Counted from the first letter of the stretch, positions 7,295 through 17,204 are shown. The stretch is DNA of 64,000 bases from Sphingomonas sp. PP-CC-1A-547 (GCF_003610375.1 NZ_RAPZ01000010.1:34062-98061); one strand, 5' to 3'. Numbers and translations: made by a program. The notes: generated by a model not told the origin, from the letters alone.

Positions 7295-8647
7295 TCAGGC
7301 GCGCTTCCAGACGGTCGCGAGCCGATTGAACGGCGCGCGCATATCGGCGGCCAAAGCCTGATACTTTCCGTCATCGAGAAAGTGGATCAGCGCATCGAGG
7401 TTGATCGGTCGGCTAATGAGGAAGCCCTGGATCATGTCGCAGCCCATCACCGACAACAATGCCATCGCCGCCTGGGTCTCGACACCCTCTGCGACCACCT
7501 CCATCTCGAGCGCGTGCGCGAGGTCGATCGTCGAGCGGACGATCAGCGGGTCGCGATTCGAACTCGTGAGCTGCGTCACGAAAAGCTTGTCGATCTTCAG
7601 TTCGCGTGCCGGCAACTGCTTCAAATACGCCAGCGACGACAAGCCGGCTCCGTAATCGTCGATCGCGATGACGATCCCGATATCCGCGAATATCTTGAGG
7701 TTCGCGATCGCGCTTTCCGGGTCACGGATGACCGACGTCTCCGTGATCTCAAACCCGAGTTGCGCCCCGCTCGCTTGCACCAACTCGCAGGCGCGACGAA
7801 CGAAGCGCTTGTCGGCGAGCAATGCCCCCGCGATGTTGATGAAAATCCGGAGGTCGTGACCACTGGCAGCCAGTGCCTTCTGATCGGCAATCGAACGGCG
7901 GATCGTCCACAACGTGAGTGCGACGATATCCCGCGACTCCTCGGCCAGAGGAATGAAGTCGTTGGGCAGCACCAGCCCGCGTGTCGGGTGATTCCAGCGG
8001 ACCAGCGCCTCGACGCTCGTGACCTCCTGGCGACGGAGGTGAACCTTTGGCTGGTACTGGAGGAACAGTTCCTCCTTTTCGATCGCACGCGTCAGGTCCA
8101 GCGATAGCTCGGCACGATCCATTGCCGCAGGGTTGCCGGTGACATCCCGCGCGATCGTGATTCGTTCGGCCCGGGCTTCGCGCAACGCGTGCTCGGCCTC
8201 TTCTATGAGCAGGACCTCGTCGCGATGCGCAGAGGCGGCGGCGGCCCCCAACTGGATATGGATCACATACGACTCACCGTCGATGTCGAACGGGTCCTCG
8301 AACGCGATTTCCAGCGCGGCGATCGCAACGTCCAAGGCTAGCCGTGCCTCGCTCTCGAAGACGATTTCCGCCGTGTCGCGTCCCGCGACCATGACCCTGG
8401 CGTCGGGCAGCGTATCGGCGATCCGCGCCGCGACATCGACTATTACAGTGTCCGCCCTTGATCGTCCGAGATGACGCCGCAACACCGCGAAATTCGCAAC
8501 CTCGGCGAGCACGAGAAACCGCCAAGAACCTTGTGAAGCCTGGCATATCGCATCCCGCGTGCGCTTTATCGACAGGTCGGCGTCCAACAGCCGAATGCCG
8601 CCTAAATGCGGGCTGCCTTCGACCTGACCGTGCGGAATATGGCTCAT
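7295..8647 (-). CDS. EAL-domain cyclic-di-GMP phosphodiesterase with degenerate GGDEF
   Basis: A 450-residue protein with start chosen at ATG 8647 (MSHIPHGQVEGS); an open extension upstream runs into AT-rich intergenic DNA. Residues about 40-190 resemble a GGDEF fold with the signature degraded to AGRDTAE, so no cyclase activity is expected. Residues about 195-440 form an EAL domain with VEALVRW, FINIAG, FEITET, IDDYGAG, LKIDK and EGVET. The metal and catalytic residues are all present, so c-di-GMP hydrolysis is likely. It is first in an operon with a hybrid kinase and a receiver. A TTAA-N7-TTAA site lies about 100 bp upstream. Confidence 0.9.
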   Translation of the reverse strand: MSHIPHGQVEGSPHLGGIRLLDADLSIKRTRDAICQASQGSWRFLVLAEVANFAVLRRHLGRSRADTVIVDVAARIADTLPDARVMVAGRDTAEIVFESEARLALDVAIAALEIAFEDPFDIDGESYVIHIQLGAAAASAHRDEVLLIEEAEHALREARAERITIARDVTGNPAAMDRAELSLDLTRAIEKEELFLQYQPKVHLRRQEVTSVEALVRWNHPTRGLVLPNDFIPLAEESRDIVALTLWTIRRSIADQKALAASGHDLRIFINIAGALLADKRFVRRACELVQASGAQLGFEITETSVIRDPESAIANLKIFADIGIVIAIDDYGAGLSSLAYLKQLPARELKIDKLFVTQLTSSNRDPLIVRSTIDLAHALEMEVVAEGVETQAAMALLSVMGCDMIQGFLISRPINLDALIHFLDDGKYQALAADMRAPFNRLATVWKRA

Positions 8648-8742
8648 CCCAACCCGAATAGCTCGGACGCATAAATATACCCTTAAGCACTTAGCACGCC
8701 CGGACGCCAAGAAGATGGTTAACAAATTACAAATGATATTGT

Positions 8743-8757
8743 TTAACGCTTCATTAA
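8743..8757. promoter_or_regulatory. Candidate CtrA-binding site (TTAA-N7-TTAA)
   Basis: TTAA, CGCTTCA, TTAA gives an exact match to the alphaproteobacterial CtrA full-site pattern with 7-nt spacing. A further TTAA lies at 8719. The site is about 100 bp upstream of the EAL gene start (minus strand) and about 50 bp upstream of a 17-residue ORF (plus strand). Binding is inferred from the pattern; the region is AT-rich, so chance matches are somewhat more likely here. Confidence 0.45.
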
Positions 8758-8805
8758 CCGATATTCGGGACCGGCACCTTCTCGGTGCCAATTAGGGAGC
8801 AAAAC

Positions 8806-8859
8806 ATGCTGAAGCTCATTATCGCGCTCGTTTACGGCGAAGGCATTCGCCCCTGGTGA
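8806..8859 (+). CDS. Possible micro-ORF (17 aa)
   Basis: The frame encodes MLKLIIALVYGEGIRPW and stops at TGA. AGGGAG lies 7 nt before the ATG, and a GGCACC/GGTGCC hairpin precedes the ribosome site. The first ten residues are hydrophobic. There is no gene on the same strand close downstream, so a classical attenuation leader is unlikely; it could be a small membrane peptide or part of a non-coding transcript. Support is limited to the ribosome site and the setting. Confidence 0.3.
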   Translation: MLKLIIALVYGEGIRPW

Positions 8860-9092
8860 ATGCCGGTCGGCTCGAACATTGCGGAGGCGTCGAATAAGGG
8901 CGCGCCTCGGTGTTCGGGCCGACATTTTAAAGTGGCTGCTGTCTGGACCGAGGCACTTCGGCGCAACTGCCTGCCCGCTACGCGCTGATTTTGCTTTATA
9001 GTCTTGCCATCGGCGAAGCGTGAACCTGCTTAGGCGAACCCCGCGCCGATCTTGGATGCCCCGACTGCTAGTTGGGACTCAAAACGGTACCC

Positions 9093-10574
9093 TCAGGCGG
9101 TAACGTTCTCCCGCCGCGCCGGGACCCGCACCGGGTTCGAGAACCGCATCGCATCATCGATCGAGCCGAACTTGAGTGCGAGCACGTCCAGGGCGTAATT
9201 CTGGTTCAACTTCCAAGGCTTGCGCTCTCCCTGCGTCGGTAAAGCCGCAGCGGCGCGCTGCACGTACCCCGATGTGAAATCGAGGAACGACTCGCTCTTC
9301 ATCGTCGGATCGTCGTTGAACGGCATCGCCTGACGCAGGCCGCGCTTCTTCATCGTGTTCAACAGCCGGCACATGTAGATCGCCGTCAAATCCGCCTTCA
9401 GCGTCCAGGACGCGTTAGTGTAGCCGAAGGTCGAGGACAGATTCGGCACGCCGTCGAACATCATGCCCTTGTATTGGAGCCGCCCGGCGAGTTCGATCGG
9501 CTTGCCGTCGAGGCTGAACGCCACTCCGCTCATCAGTTGCAGTTCGAGGCCGGTCGCGGTGACGATCACGTCGGCGGGCAGGTCCTTGCCCGAATCGAGG
9601 TGGATGCCCTCGGGCGTGATTCGCGCGATCGTGTCGGTGACGATCGAGGCAGTGCCAGCGTTGATCGCGGTGAACAGATCGCCGTCGGGGACCAGGCAGA
9701 CGCGCTGGTCCCAGGGATTGTAGCGCGGGGTGAAATGCGTCGCGACGTCGTAGTCGGGGCCGAGCTGATCGCGGACCATGCCGATCATCCGCTCCTTCAC
9801 CACGGCGGGCTTCTTGCGTGCCATCCGGTAGAAGAACATACCCATCAGCACGTTCTTCCACCGCGTGATGCCGTAGGCAGCCTTTGCCGGCAGTTTCCCG
9901 CGCAACCAGTTCGCTACGCCGTCCTCGCCCGGCCGCGCGACGATGTAGGTCGGCGAGCGCTGGAGCATCGTCACGTGTGCGGCGGTCTTCGCCATCGTCG
10001 GCACTAAGGTCACTGCGGTCGCGCCGCTGCCGATGACGATAACACGCTTGCCGCTATAGTCGAGGTCCTCGGGCCAGAATTGCGGGTGCACGATCTGCCC
10101 GGCGAAGCTGTCCGCGCCATCGAACTCGGGGGAATAGGCCTTGGCGTAATTGTAATAGCCGGCGCACATCGAGAGGAAGTTGCAGGTCAGCTTTACCGGG
10201 CCATCGGGGCCGGTGGCTTCGACCGTCCACTGCGCGTCCTCGGTCGACCAGGCGGCGGACCTCACATGGTGGCCGTAGCGGATCTTTTGGTCGATGCCGT
10301 ACGCTTGCGCCGTTTCCTCGACATAGGCGCGGATCGAGGGGCCGTCGGCGATGGACTTGGCTGCCGTCCAGGGGTGGAAGACGAATCCCAGCGTGTGCAT
10401 GTCCGAATCGGAGCGGATGCCGGGATAGCGGAACAGGTCCCACGTCCCGCCCATCGACTGCCGCCCCTCAAGGATCATGTAGCTCCGGTCGGGGCAGCGC
10501 GTCTGCAGGTGGTAGCCGGTGCCGATCCCGGAAATGCCGGCGCCCACCACGATCACGTCGACATGTTCGGTCAT
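9093..10574 (-). CDS. Flavin-containing monooxygenase (Baeyer-Villiger type)
   Basis: A 493-residue FAD/NADPH monooxygenase. The N-terminal FAD Rossmann motif is VVGAGISGIGTG, the Baeyer-Villiger-type fingerprint reads FAGQIVHPQFWP (about residues 157-168), and the NADPH motif is VIGSGATAVTL. Such enzymes insert oxygen next to ketones or oxidise soft nucleophiles, and the substrate cannot be read from sequence. It appears monocistronic: the EAL operon start lies 445 bp downstream and tamB ends 69 bp beyond its start. Confidence 0.9.
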   Translation of the reverse strand: MTEHVDVIVVGAGISGIGTGYHLQTRCPDRSYMILEGRQSMGGTWDLFRYPGIRSDSDMHTLGFVFHPWTAAKSIADGPSIRAYVEETAQAYGIDQKIRYGHHVRSAAWSTEDAQWTVEATGPDGPVKLTCNFLSMCAGYYNYAKAYSPEFDGADSFAGQIVHPQFWPEDLDYSGKRVIVIGSGATAVTLVPTMAKTAAHVTMLQRSPTYIVARPGEDGVANWLRGKLPAKAAYGITRWKNVLMGMFFYRMARKKPAVVKERMIGMVRDQLGPDYDVATHFTPRYNPWDQRVCLVPDGDLFTAINAGTASIVTDTIARITPEGIHLDSGKDLPADVIVTATGLELQLMSGVAFSLDGKPIELAGRLQYKGMMFDGVPNLSSTFGYTNASWTLKADLTAIYMCRLLNTMKKRGLRQAMPFNDDPTMKSESFLDFTSGYVQRAAAALPTQGERKPWKLNQNYALDVLALKFGSIDDAMRFSNPVRVPARRENVTA

Positions 10575-10643
10575 GCTGCATCCTCACGCCCCGGCGTTAC
10601 GCCGTAGGTTTCATAACCGAACCTATCCTGTTGTGATCTTTAC

Positions 10644-13600
10644 TCAATAGTCCTTCGTATATTTCACGCTCGCGCTCTGCCCGCCGCTCGATCCCGCTGC
10701 CGACAACAGGCTGAGTGCCTTGGTCAGCGCGATCTCGAGTTGTGTCGAGGTGAAGCCCTTCGCGTCGGTCACGATCTCAACATAGATGTTCTTCGTGATG
10801 TACTTGCCGGCAGCGAGGCTGGTGCCACGCCCGGTCGCCTGATCGGCGCCGAGCACGCGCAACCGGTCGAACCCGGTCGCCGAGCGCAGCTTGCCGAGCG
10901 GGTTCAGACCGCCGCCGCCCGACCCGCGCAGCGAGTTCAGCGCGGACGCCAGCTGGATCGCCTCGGTCGCCGACAAATTGGCCGGGCTCGATCCGAACAG
11001 CAGGCGGCTGAGCACTTCGTCCTGCGGCAGGACCGGAGTCGAAGTAAACGCGATCTGCGGCTTCTGGCCGGTCCCGGTGACGTTGATGACGACGGTGATG
11101 TCGCTGGTGGTCGTGGTCGCCTGGATGTTGATGTCCGGATCGGTCAGCGCACCGCCGCGGAAGCGGATCTGGCCCTTGTTCACCTCGAACCGCTTGCCCG
11201 AGAACGAATAGGTGCCGCGGACCACATCCATGCCGCCGGTCACGATCGGTGCGGCAGACGTGCCGCCGATGTGCATGTCCATCTCCCATTCGGACTCGAG
11301 GCCCATGCCCGAGACGAACAGCTGGTTCGGCGCACGGACGCGGAGGTCGAGCTTGAACTTGCCGATCGCCGGTACGTCCGAGCGATCGGTCGAGACTGGC
11401 GTCCGGATATCGCTCTTGCGGCGGACACCGGTCAGTTCGGGCACCTCAGCCTGCCCTTGGCGGATGATCTGGTAGCGTGCCTCGGGGATCTGAAGATCGC
11501 CCTGGATCAGGCCGCCATCGCGCCCGTTGGTGAGGTGGACCGTGCCCGTCGTGGTGGCGCTGATCGCGTCGCTCTTGGCGAGCTGCGCATTGTTCAGCGT
11601 CGCGCGGATGTCGATCGGGAAGCCGCTGTCCGCCGCGAACCCGATCGTACCCTGCGCCTGCACGGTGCCGTCGCCGGCCTTCGCGTTGAGCTGCGTCAGT
11701 TGCAGGTCGGTGTTCGAGAACCTGCCGGCTATCCGCATCTGCGACAGACGCGTGCCATAGGTCTCGTTGTCGTAGGTCAGGTTGTCTGCCCGGACGACGC
11801 CGTTCAACTGAGGTGCGGACAGGCGCCCGGAGAAGTCGGCGGCGACCGCGATCGGCCCCGACAGCTGCTGGTTCGGGATCGCGGCAAAGCTGAACAGCAC
11901 CGCCGATGGGCCGTTATAGCGGATCCCACCCGACAGCGGCGCGGCCATCAGGCGTGTGCTCCACGACCCGTTGCCCGCCGGCAACGGCCGGAGGTTGGCG
12001 ACCATGCGGCCGATCACCGACGTTCCGCGACGGACCAGCGCACGACCGGTCGCGCCCTCGCCGCCGAGCGTCCCGGCGAACACGATGTCGACGGGGTCGG
12101 AGACAGCGGCGAGACCCGAGCGGGTGAAGTTGGTGACGGTCACGCGTGCGTCGGCGGTCGGCGGCGCGGCCGAGTTCGCTTGCGAGAAGTCGAGGCTGCC
12201 GGTCGCCTTGCCGCCGATGCCGAGGTTCGGGACCAAAGCGGAGAGCGTCGACAGGTCGAGGCTATCGAGCCGGACCTGCGCGTTCGTGCCGCGGCCATAG
12301 CTGCCGGCCAGACGCGCCGAGCCACCGCCTGCGCCACCGAAGTCGATCCGGGTCGGCGACAGGCGGTATTCGCCCTTCACCGCCTGGATGCGCGCCGGGT
12401 TGACGGTGCGGAAGTCGATGCCGTTGGCCTGGCCCTGTGCGGCGACGAGGTAGTTGTTGGGGCTGAGCTTGGCGTTGACCGCGAGGCGGAAGGGGACGCC
12501 GTTCGAGCCGGTCAGCAGCGCCTGTGCGGTGCCGTTGCCGCCGACGTAATTGACCTTCGCGCGGGCCGCCGAGAGGACGATCGCACCGTAGCGCATGTCG
12601 GCGATCTGCGCGTCGGCGACGATCTGCGGGGTCGGCGTCATGACCGCGGTCGCGCTGACGATCGCGCGGCCGATGGTGAAGTCGACCATGCCGGGGATCT
12701 TAGCGCCGTTGGCACGCGCCGCGACGTCGGCGCGCTGATAGCCGCCCTGGTTGGCGAGGCGGACATTGCCCGAAAGGCCTTGCCCGGCGAACTGGAGCGC
12801 GCCCGCGAACGGGCCGGCTGCGGTCTGGACGATGCGGCCGCTGCCGACGATCCCGGCGAACACCACGCGGCGCACGTCGACTGCGAGTTGCGCGCCCGGC
12901 TTGACCAGCACGTCGGCGGTGAATGGGCCGTAATTGGTGCCGCCGCTGGCGGTGACCGCATAGGCGCCGCCACGTCCGACGATACGGGCGTTGAGATTGA
13001 CGAGGCCGACGCCGACGCCCGGACGCGGTGCGCGCAGGACGACGACAGGAGCCGTCGCGCTGCCCGTGACGCGGGCGGACAATGGGCCGTAGGCGGTGGA
13101 ATACGCATCGGCGTTCACCAGCACGGCGCCGGTGGCCGGGTCGAACCGGCCTTCGCCGCTGGTCACACGGAACTGTGGCGCGTTCATGCGGAGATTGCGG
13201 AAGGTGACGATGCCTTCGGGGCTGTAGCCGATGTCCGATCGGACGATCGCGTTGCCGCCCAGGAAACTGCGCGCGCCCTCATTGAAGATCTGCGAGGTCT
13301 GCGCGACGACGCGGCCGGTGATGCCGAAGCCGCCGTTCGGCCCGGGTACCAGCTTGGCGTCGGTCGTCAGATTGACGATACCGATGCCGTCGACACGGTA
13401 ATTGTTGACCCGCCCCTTCAGCGCGCCGGTGTAGCGCCCGGTCGCCATGTTCGCGACGACCATCGCTGTCGCATCGATCTTGTCCGAGCGGATCTTGAGG
13501 TTGTCGGAGAGGACGTTGACGCCCGAGATCGCGAAGTCGCCGTCGATCGCGACGTTGGTCGCGAGCCCGCCGACCGCGGCATTGAGCCCCGTCACGCGAC

Positions 13601-14912
13601 GTGCGCGCGCCTTGACCGGCACGAGGATGCGGTCGGAGTTCACGCGTGCGAGACCCTCGGCATAGAGGTTCTCGACGCCCATGTCGCCGAACGCGATCGT
13701 CGCCGCGCGCACCTTGTAGTCGACCGTCGGCGTCGCGAACGCACCATCGAGCACGACGCGCGCGGTAACGTCGCGACCACGCAGGTTCGGCAGGATCGCG
13801 CCGGGCGTCAGCAGCTTCGCGTTGACCGCGAAATTGCCGAAACGGCTGTTGGCGAGATCGATCAGACCACCGGCGTCGACCGCGAGCGCGTCCGACTTCA
13901 GCGTCATCCGCGTGTCGGCCTTGCGGTCGTTGAGCGTGGTATCGATCGCCACGTCGAGCTGTGGCGACGTCAGGCGCTCGACCGGACCTTCGAGATACAG
14001 GCCGGGACGCGTCGAACCGCGCACTTCGATATGACCGTTCTTGGCGGTCAGCCCGAGGTTGGCGAGTTGCCCGCCGCCGAGCGTTGCGACGGCGCGCCCC
14101 TGCCACGAGGCCCAGCTGCCGCGGCCATCGACGCTTGCCGTCAGCGGCGCCTTGAACGCGCCCATCGTCGACACGACGCCGCCGACCGGGGCGGTCAGCT
14201 TCACGTTGACGTCGAGCTTGTTCTGTTCGGGCACCGCGTCGAGCTTGAGCACGAGGCGATCGCCACCGGCGATGCCGGGTCCGGTCAGTGCGGTCGCGTT
14301 GGTGGTCAGCTGCGCGCGCTTGTCGGCGATGTGCACCGCGCCGTCGATCTTGACGATATGCGTCTGGCCGGTGACCGGCTTGGCGATCAGGAAGCGATCG
14401 ATCACCAGACGGTTCACGTCGATGTCGAGATCGGGGAGCAGCGGCGCGTTGGGATCGGTCGGCGTCGCGTTGAGCACCGGGCGGCGCTGCAGCGTAACCA
14501 GCGGCGTGGTCAGCGAGCGGACGTCGACATGGTTCTTGGCGAACGCGAACGGGCGCCAGTCGACGGCGAGCTTCGGGCTGGTCAGGAACACGCCCTTGGG
14601 ATCGGATACGCGCACGTCGCTGAGCGTCATCGCGCCGTAGATCGAGCCGTCGATCCGGCCGACCTTGATGTTGAGGCCGGATGCGGTGGTGTAGCCGCCG
14701 ATCTGATCGGCAACGAGGCGCCGGCCTGGATCGGTGTTGATCCCGAACAGCACGATCAGGACGAGCGCGACCAGGCCGACGACCAGGATCGCCAGCCATT
14801 TGAGGATGCGCTGCCACAGGGGGCGCCGCTCGACGATCACCGTTTCGGTCTGCTCGAACTGGTCCCGCTCAGCAGGGCCCTGTTCAACAGGTGGAGTGCC
14901 GTTTTCGGCCAT
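10644..14912 (-). CDS. tamB: Translocation and assembly module inner-membrane protein TamB
   Basis: A 1422-residue AsmA/TamB-type protein. One N-terminal membrane anchor (WLAILVVGLVALVLIVLFG, about residues 38-56) is followed by a very long beta-rich region with repeated Asp/Asn-Gly strands. The conserved C-terminal TamB domain includes PQDEVLSRLLFG, LRVLGADQ and KYITKNIYVEI. TamB spans the periplasm and works with TamA in outer-membrane assembly and lipid movement. Its ATG overlaps the TGA of the upstream tamA (ATGA), so the two are translationally coupled. A 1399-residue open frame on the opposite strand is a codon-bias shadow. Confidence 0.95.
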   Translation of the reverse strand: MAENGTPPVEQGPAERDQFEQTETVIVERRPLWQRILKWLAILVVGLVALVLIVLFGINTDPGRRLVADQIGGYTTASGLNIKVGRIDGSIYGAMTLSDVRVSDPKGVFLTSPKLAVDWRPFAFAKNHVDVRSLTTPLVTLQRRPVLNATPTDPNAPLLPDLDIDVNRLVIDRFLIAKPVTGQTHIVKIDGAVHIADKRAQLTTNATALTGPGIAGGDRLVLKLDAVPEQNKLDVNVKLTAPVGGVVSTMGAFKAPLTASVDGRGSWASWQGRAVATLGGGQLANLGLTAKNGHIEVRGSTRPGLYLEGPVERLTSPQLDVAIDTTLNDRKADTRMTLKSDALAVDAGGLIDLANSRFGNFAVNAKLLTPGAILPNLRGRDVTARVVLDGAFATPTVDYKVRAATIAFGDMGVENLYAEGLARVNSDRILVPVKARARRVTGLNAAVGGLATNVAIDGDFAISGVNVLSDNLKIRSDKIDATAMVVANMATGRYTGALKGRVNNYRVDGIGIVNLTTDAKLVPGPNGGFGITGRVVAQTSQIFNEGARSFLGGNAIVRSDIGYSPEGIVTFRNLRMNAPQFRVTSGEGRFDPATGAVLVNADAYSTAYGPLSARVTGSATAPVVVLRAPRPGVGVGLVNLNARIVGRGGAYAVTASGGTNYGPFTADVLVKPGAQLAVDVRRVVFAGIVGSGRIVQTAAGPFAGALQFAGQGLSGNVRLANQGGYQRADVAARANGAKIPGMVDFTIGRAIVSATAVMTPTPQIVADAQIADMRYGAIVLSAARAKVNYVGGNGTAQALLTGSNGVPFRLAVNAKLSPNNYLVAAQGQANGIDFRTVNPARIQAVKGEYRLSPTRIDFGGAGGGSARLAGSYGRGTNAQVRLDSLDLSTLSALVPNLGIGGKATGSLDFSQANSAAPPTADARVTVTNFTRSGLAAVSDPVDIVFAGTLGGEGATGRALVRRGTSVIGRMVANLRPLPAGNGSWSTRLMAAPLSGGIRYNGPSAVLFSFAAIPNQQLSGPIAVAADFSGRLSAPQLNGVVRADNLTYDNETYGTRLSQMRIAGRFSNTDLQLTQLNAKAGDGTVQAQGTIGFAADSGFPIDIRATLNNAQLAKSDAISATTTGTVHLTNGRDGGLIQGDLQIPEARYQIIRQGQAEVPELTGVRRKSDIRTPVSTDRSDVPAIGKFKLDLRVRAPNQLFVSGMGLESEWEMDMHIGGTSAAPIVTGGMDVVRGTYSFSGKRFEVNKGQIRFRGGALTDPDINIQATTTTSDITVVINVTGTGQKPQIAFTSTPVLPQDEVLSRLLFGSSPANLSATEAIQLASALNSLRGSGGGGLNPLGKLRSATGFDRLRVLGADQATGRGTSLAAGKYITKNIYVEIVTDAKGFTSTQLEIALTKALSLLSAAGSSGGQSASVKYTKDY

Positions 14913-17110
14913 CAGAATGCCTGCCCGATCGAGATGTAGAGGGCGATCTTGCCGTCGCCCTCGCGTGGGTTCAGCGGCGTCGCGACATCGAAACGCATCG
15001 GGCCGAAGCTGGTATAGAAGCGCCCGCCGATGCCCGCGCCGTAGCGCAGGGACGACAGGTTCGGCGTGCTGCTCTCATAGCTGTTGCCGGCATCGATGAA
15101 CGGCACGATGCCGAAATCGCCGAACCGGTAGCGGGCCTCGAGCGCGAATTCGTTGAGCGAGCGCCCGCCGACCGGATCGCCGTTGGGATCGAACGGCCCG
15201 AGCCGCTGGTATCCGTAACCGCGCACCGATCCGCCGCCACCGCCGTAATAGCGCCGCGAGGGGGCGAGATCGTCGCGGTCGACGCCCTGGATCGAGCCCG
15301 CCTTGGCGCGGCCCGCGATGACGATACTGCTGGAGACGGGATAGTAGAACGTCCCCTCGATCATCGTGCGGATGTACGGCTTGACCGAGCCCTGGACCGA
15401 CGTCTCGGGGCTGAGGTTGAGCGTCAGGCGATAGCCCTTGGTCGGGTTGAGCAGGCTGTCCGAGCGATCGAACTTCACCTGGCCCGGCAACGCAACGATG
15501 CCGTAGGTGCGGCGGACGTTCTCGCCGCGACCGAAATCATAGACGCTTTCGTTCGTACCGACGAGCTCGCCACCATAATAATAGGTCAGCGGCTTCTGCC
15601 AGATCGGCGTGGAGTCATAGCTCCAGCGGACGCCGACACTGGTCGTGAAGGCGTCGTACGCGTCGTAATTCGAATGGTTCGCGCCGGCGGTCAGGCTGAA
15701 CGTGCGGTCGCGGCGACCAGCGTTCGCGCGACGGAACGTGCCGGACAGGCCCTGTTCCTGCGTACCGGCGATCACCGATCCGATCAGCGCGCCCTCGTAT
15801 GGGAACAGGTTGCGGTGCTGCCACGTGCCTTCCGCGCGGAAGCCCTGCCCGGTCGAGAACCCGACATTGCCGCCGAGCGAGCGCGGCTTGCCCTCGCTCT
15901 GGCGGACCAGCAGGTCGACCTGTTCGGTGCCGTCGGGGTTGATCGTGCCGGTGCGGACAGGCTCGACAGATACCGTCGAGAACAGCGACGTCGCGACCAG
16001 TGCATCGCGCAGATCGTCGGTCATACGGTTGTCGTAGAGTTCGCCCGACTTGAACCGCGGGAACAGGTTCAGATGCTCGAGATTGAAGACCGGATCGCCT
16101 TCGGTACGAAGCTGACCGAACGACGAGCGCGGGCCGGTATCGACGGGCAGCGTGTACGCGCCGGTCGGCGTCTGGTCGTCGAGCAGGATGTCGCGCTCGC
16201 CGACCTTGACGAACGGATAGCCGCGTTGGGGCAGTGTCAAGCTTACATTCGCCTCCGCGCCCTGGATGCGCGCGGCCTCGATCGGGTCGCCGACCTTGAG
16301 CGGTAACTGCGTACGGACCAGATCAGGGGGTGTCGTCGCGTCCGCCTTCACGGTGATCGACGACAGCGAATAGAGCCGGCCGGGTTGCGCGCTGACGGTC
16401 GCCTTCAGCCGCGCGGGCTTGGTCTTGTCAGCGTCGGGGATCGTCTCGATCGTCGAGATCGCGGTCGCGTCGTAATAGCCGAGCGACTTCAGCAGCCGCA
16501 CCGCCAGCGCCTCGTCCTCACGCGCGCGCGCCGCGACCTGCGTGGCGTTCGCCGCCTTGCCCTTGCCCTCGGCGAGCGCGGACAGCGCCTTGTATTCGCC
16601 TTCTAGCCCGTCGCCTGCCTTGTCGAGACCCTTGGTGGCGGTCTCGTAGCGAATGTCGGGCGCGTCCTTGTCCTTGATATCCGCCGCGGTCTGGAGCGGG
16701 GTCGTATCGAAGCTCGACAGCGGGGTCAGCGGCTGCGCGAGTTGCGGATCGCTCGGACCGGTCGGCGGCAGGACGTCGCCCGCCAGCGTTGTCGCGGGGG
16801 TCGTCGCGGTGGCGGGAGTTGCCGGCGTTTGCGTCGAGGGAGCGGGCAGCGGTGCCATCGCCTCCAACGGCGCATTCAGGTCACCGCTCAACGGCGGCAA
16901 GGCGCTGTCGAACTCGGCGTCAGGCACGATCGGCGCGTCGGAACGCGGATCGTTCGACTGCGGCTGGTCGCTTGGCTTGGGCGCATCGGGACCCTTGGCT
17001 GGGGCGGTACCCGGCTTCACCAACTGCGCGGAACCGACGCCCGCGAATCCCGTTGTCGACGCTACCAACGCCAGAGCGAGCCAATGATGCCGGCTGTTAG
17101 AAGCTGTCAC
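14912..17110 (-). CDS. tamA: Outer-membrane assembly protein TamA (BamA/TamA family)
   Basis: A 732-residue Omp85-family protein. I start it at GTG 17110 because AAAGGGG lies 7 nt upstream and the following residues form a signal peptide (HHWLALALVASTTGFAGVGSA). A Pro/Thr-rich linker leads to POTRA domains (about residues 220-400, with LYSLSSITVKA and SFGQLRTEGD). The C terminus is a 16-strand barrel with GGGGSVRGYGYQ, the lid-lock VRGY motif, ending in IALYISIGQAF. It forms the outer-membrane partner of TamB encoded immediately downstream. The roughly 200-residue Pro/Thr/Ala-rich stretch before the first POTRA is longer than usual. Confidence 0.94.
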   Translation of the reverse strand: MTASNSRHHWLALALVASTTGFAGVGSAQLVKPGTAPAKGPDAPKPSDQPQSNDPRSDAPIVPDAEFDSALPPLSGDLNAPLEAMAPLPAPSTQTPATPATATTPATTLAGDVLPPTGPSDPQLAQPLTPLSSFDTTPLQTAADIKDKDAPDIRYETATKGLDKAGDGLEGEYKALSALAEGKGKAANATQVAARAREDEALAVRLLKSLGYYDATAISTIETIPDADKTKPARLKATVSAQPGRLYSLSSITVKADATTPPDLVRTQLPLKVGDPIEAARIQGAEANVSLTLPQRGYPFVKVGERDILLDDQTPTGAYTLPVDTGPRSSFGQLRTEGDPVFNLEHLNLFPRFKSGELYDNRMTDDLRDALVATSLFSTVSVEPVRTGTINPDGTEQVDLLVRQSEGKPRSLGGNVGFSTGQGFRAEGTWQHRNLFPYEGALIGSVIAGTQEQGLSGTFRRANAGRRDRTFSLTAGANHSNYDAYDAFTTSVGVRWSYDSTPIWQKPLTYYYGGELVGTNESVYDFGRGENVRRTYGIVALPGQVKFDRSDSLLNPTKGYRLTLNLSPETSVQGSVKPYIRTMIEGTFYYPVSSSIVIAGRAKAGSIQGVDRDDLAPSRRYYGGGGGSVRGYGYQRLGPFDPNGDPVGGRSLNEFALEARYRFGDFGIVPFIDAGNSYESSTPNLSSLRYGAGIGGRFYTSFGPMRFDVATPLNPREGDGKIALYISIGQAF

Positions 17111-17204
17111 ACGATCCCCTTTACAGGCAGCGATCGTGCTCGATTCACCCCCATCTTCGTCCACGTAACGCACATAGGACGGCTTGGTTTCACAAAAATT
17201 AACC

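Larger units (their letters stand above)
8648..9092 (+). other. Intergenic region of 445 bp between the EAL gene and the monooxygenase gene
   Basis: This gap holds an AT-rich stretch (8700-8760, unlike the GC-rich surroundings), a CtrA-like site, a GGCACC/GGTGCC hairpin (8773-8789) and a possible 17-residue ORF (8806-8859). From 8860 to 9092 I see no coding frame with a ribosome site, no clear terminator and no repeat. Confidence 0.6.

Noticed and set aside
10740..14939. A 1399-codon open frame on the plus strand opposite tamB
   Set aside because: It mirrors the tamB codons in a GC-rich genome, is Arg/Asp/Ala-skewed with no domains and has no ribosome site; tamB itself has clear family motifs.
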